Origin: Candidatus Pelagibacter sp.
GTDB lineage: Bacteria; Pseudomonadota; Alphaproteobacteria; Pelagibacterales; Pelagibacteraceae
DNA: 16,056 nt
Direction: 5' to 3'
NCBI GenBank assembly: GCA_012963775.1
Contig: DTVC01000055.1
Location: 1 to 16,056, forward strand
The position numbers and the translations under genes are program-made. This document shows, piece after piece, positions 15,852 to 16,056 of the stretch (position 1 is the stretch's first letter; every line of letters starts with the position of its first letter). Below the pieces are notes generated by a model. That model did no database searches and was not told the DNA's origin. It was given only the letters and a program-made list of their open reading frames with translations.

Positions 15852-15872
15852 AAACTAGTACTAAACTAGTAC
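15852..15872. repeat. Tandem 10-bp repeat AAACTAGTAC with 1-bp spacer
   Basis: Two exact copies of AAACTAGTAC lie at 15852-15861 and 15863-15872, an 11-bp period or about one helical turn. Each contains the palindrome ACTAGT. A GTGCAA pair (15826-15831 and 15848-15853) sits just upstream. Such spacing suits a protein binding site, for example a regulator or the arm site of a recombinase. The surrounding 15735-15916 holds no recognisable gene. Confidence 0.5.
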
Positions 15873-15916
15873 CTAGAGAGATAGATAAAACGATTACATA
15901 TGGTAGAATTTATAAG

Positions 15917-15955
15917 ATGAAAAAACTTTTAGGGATCGTGGTTCTGGGTTTATGA
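15917..15955 (+). pseudogene. 12-residue signal-peptide stub ahead of the GFA gene
   Basis: An ATG at 15917 opens MKKLLGIVVLGL and then stops at TGA 15953-15955. The peptide looks like the first half of a secretory signal: two lysines then a hydrophobic core, but no cleavage site. Very similar signal-peptide starts recur in many unrelated short exported proteins of SAR11, which I recall but cannot check here. A preceding mini-ORF MVEFIR (15900-15920) ends in an ATGA overlap with this start. It may be the remnant of a dispersed leader cassette, or a short upstream ORF that couples translation to the next gene. Confidence 0.45.
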
Positions 15956-15956
15956 T

Positions 15957-16056
15957 ATGAAAAAACTAACTTGTCACTGTGGTGGAGTCGAAATTGAAGT
16001 ATCTTTACCAAATGGCTTAAAAAATCTTGTCAGATGTAATTGTTCAATTTGCAAGA
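15957..16056 (+). CDS. GFA-family (glutathione-dependent formaldehyde-activating-like) zinc protein, 5' part
   Basis: The first 33 codons are visible before the window ends. The start MKKLTCHCGGVEIEV and the later RCNCSICK match the beginning of the GFA/CENP-V domain, in which CxC and CxxC cysteines bind structural and catalytic zinc ions. Family members include the disputed formaldehyde-activating enzyme Gfa and many uncharacterised proteins of possible carbon-sulfur-lyase type, so the reaction cannot be told. The ATG lies one base after the TGA of the 12-residue stub, and both start with the same 11 bases ATGAAAAAACT (15917 and 15957). It is the first gene beyond the broken tRNA and may belong to an accessory segment. 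Confidence 0.78.
   Translation, partial: MKKLTCHCGGVEIEVSLPNGLKNLVRCNCSICK

Noticed and set aside
15691..16056. Group I intron inside the tRNA-Leu gene as the reason for the split
   Set aside because: Such introns sit in the anticodon loop, but here the complementary strand of the anticodon stem follows the loop directly. I could not find a 3' exon, and a protein gene starts within 230 bases.

Overview
The window looks like a chromosomal segment of a streamlined marine alphaproteobacterium of the SAR11 / Pelagibacter type. I infer this from the very AT-rich sequence (roughly a quarter to 30% GC by eye), Lys/Asn/Ile-rich proteins of otherwise normal length, gene gaps often of 0-10 bases with many ATGA or TAATG overlaps, and alphaproteobacterial gene order (ubiE-ubiB-coaBC-dut diverging from mutM, then rpsT-dnaA-dnaN). 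Almost everything is housekeeping. The only accessory-looking part is the last ~370 bases.

Layout. 1-5156 is one tightly packed minus-strand operon: ubiE, ubiB, coaBC, dut, a moeB/thiF-type E1 enzyme, a secreted SH3-domain protein and the first codons of a further exported protein. A 38-base divergent gap leads to plus-strand mutM, rpsT, a 314-base non-coding region, dnaA and dnaN (5195-9211). dnaN meets, stop codon to stop codon, a minus-strand operon argH - small lipoprotein (39 aa) - lysA - plsC-like acyltransferase (12645-9208). Divergent from argH are a plus-strand carboxylesterase/phospholipase and an HNH endonuclease (12732-14020). Next is a minus-strand operon of a VTT/YqaA membrane protein, dsbB and coq7 (15621-14021).

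How the genes work together. UbiE, UbiB and Coq7, in two separate operons, serve ubiquinone synthesis. CoaBC makes 4'-phosphopantetheine for CoA. Dut and MutM keep uracil and 8-oxoguanine out of DNA next to the replication genes dnaA and dnaN. ArgH and LysA finish arginine and lysine synthesis. DsbB re-oxidises the periplasmic disulfide system using quinone.

The right end is different. The 5' half of a tRNA-Leu(CAA) gene at 15691-15734 stops matching a tRNA in the 3' strand of the anticodon stem. It is followed by ~180 bases with short direct repeats, including a tandem 10-bp repeat, then a stack of two mini-ORFs (one a signal-peptide-like stub) and the start of a GFA-family zinc protein cut by the window end. 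This resembles the edge of an integrated or rearranged segment, but the decisive sequence lies outside the window. I see no CRISPR array, transposase, defence system or other clearly undescribed system. A possible recurring theme is -10 promoter elements placed so close to start codons (mutM, rpsT, the esterase, HNH) that leaderless mRNAs are plausible.
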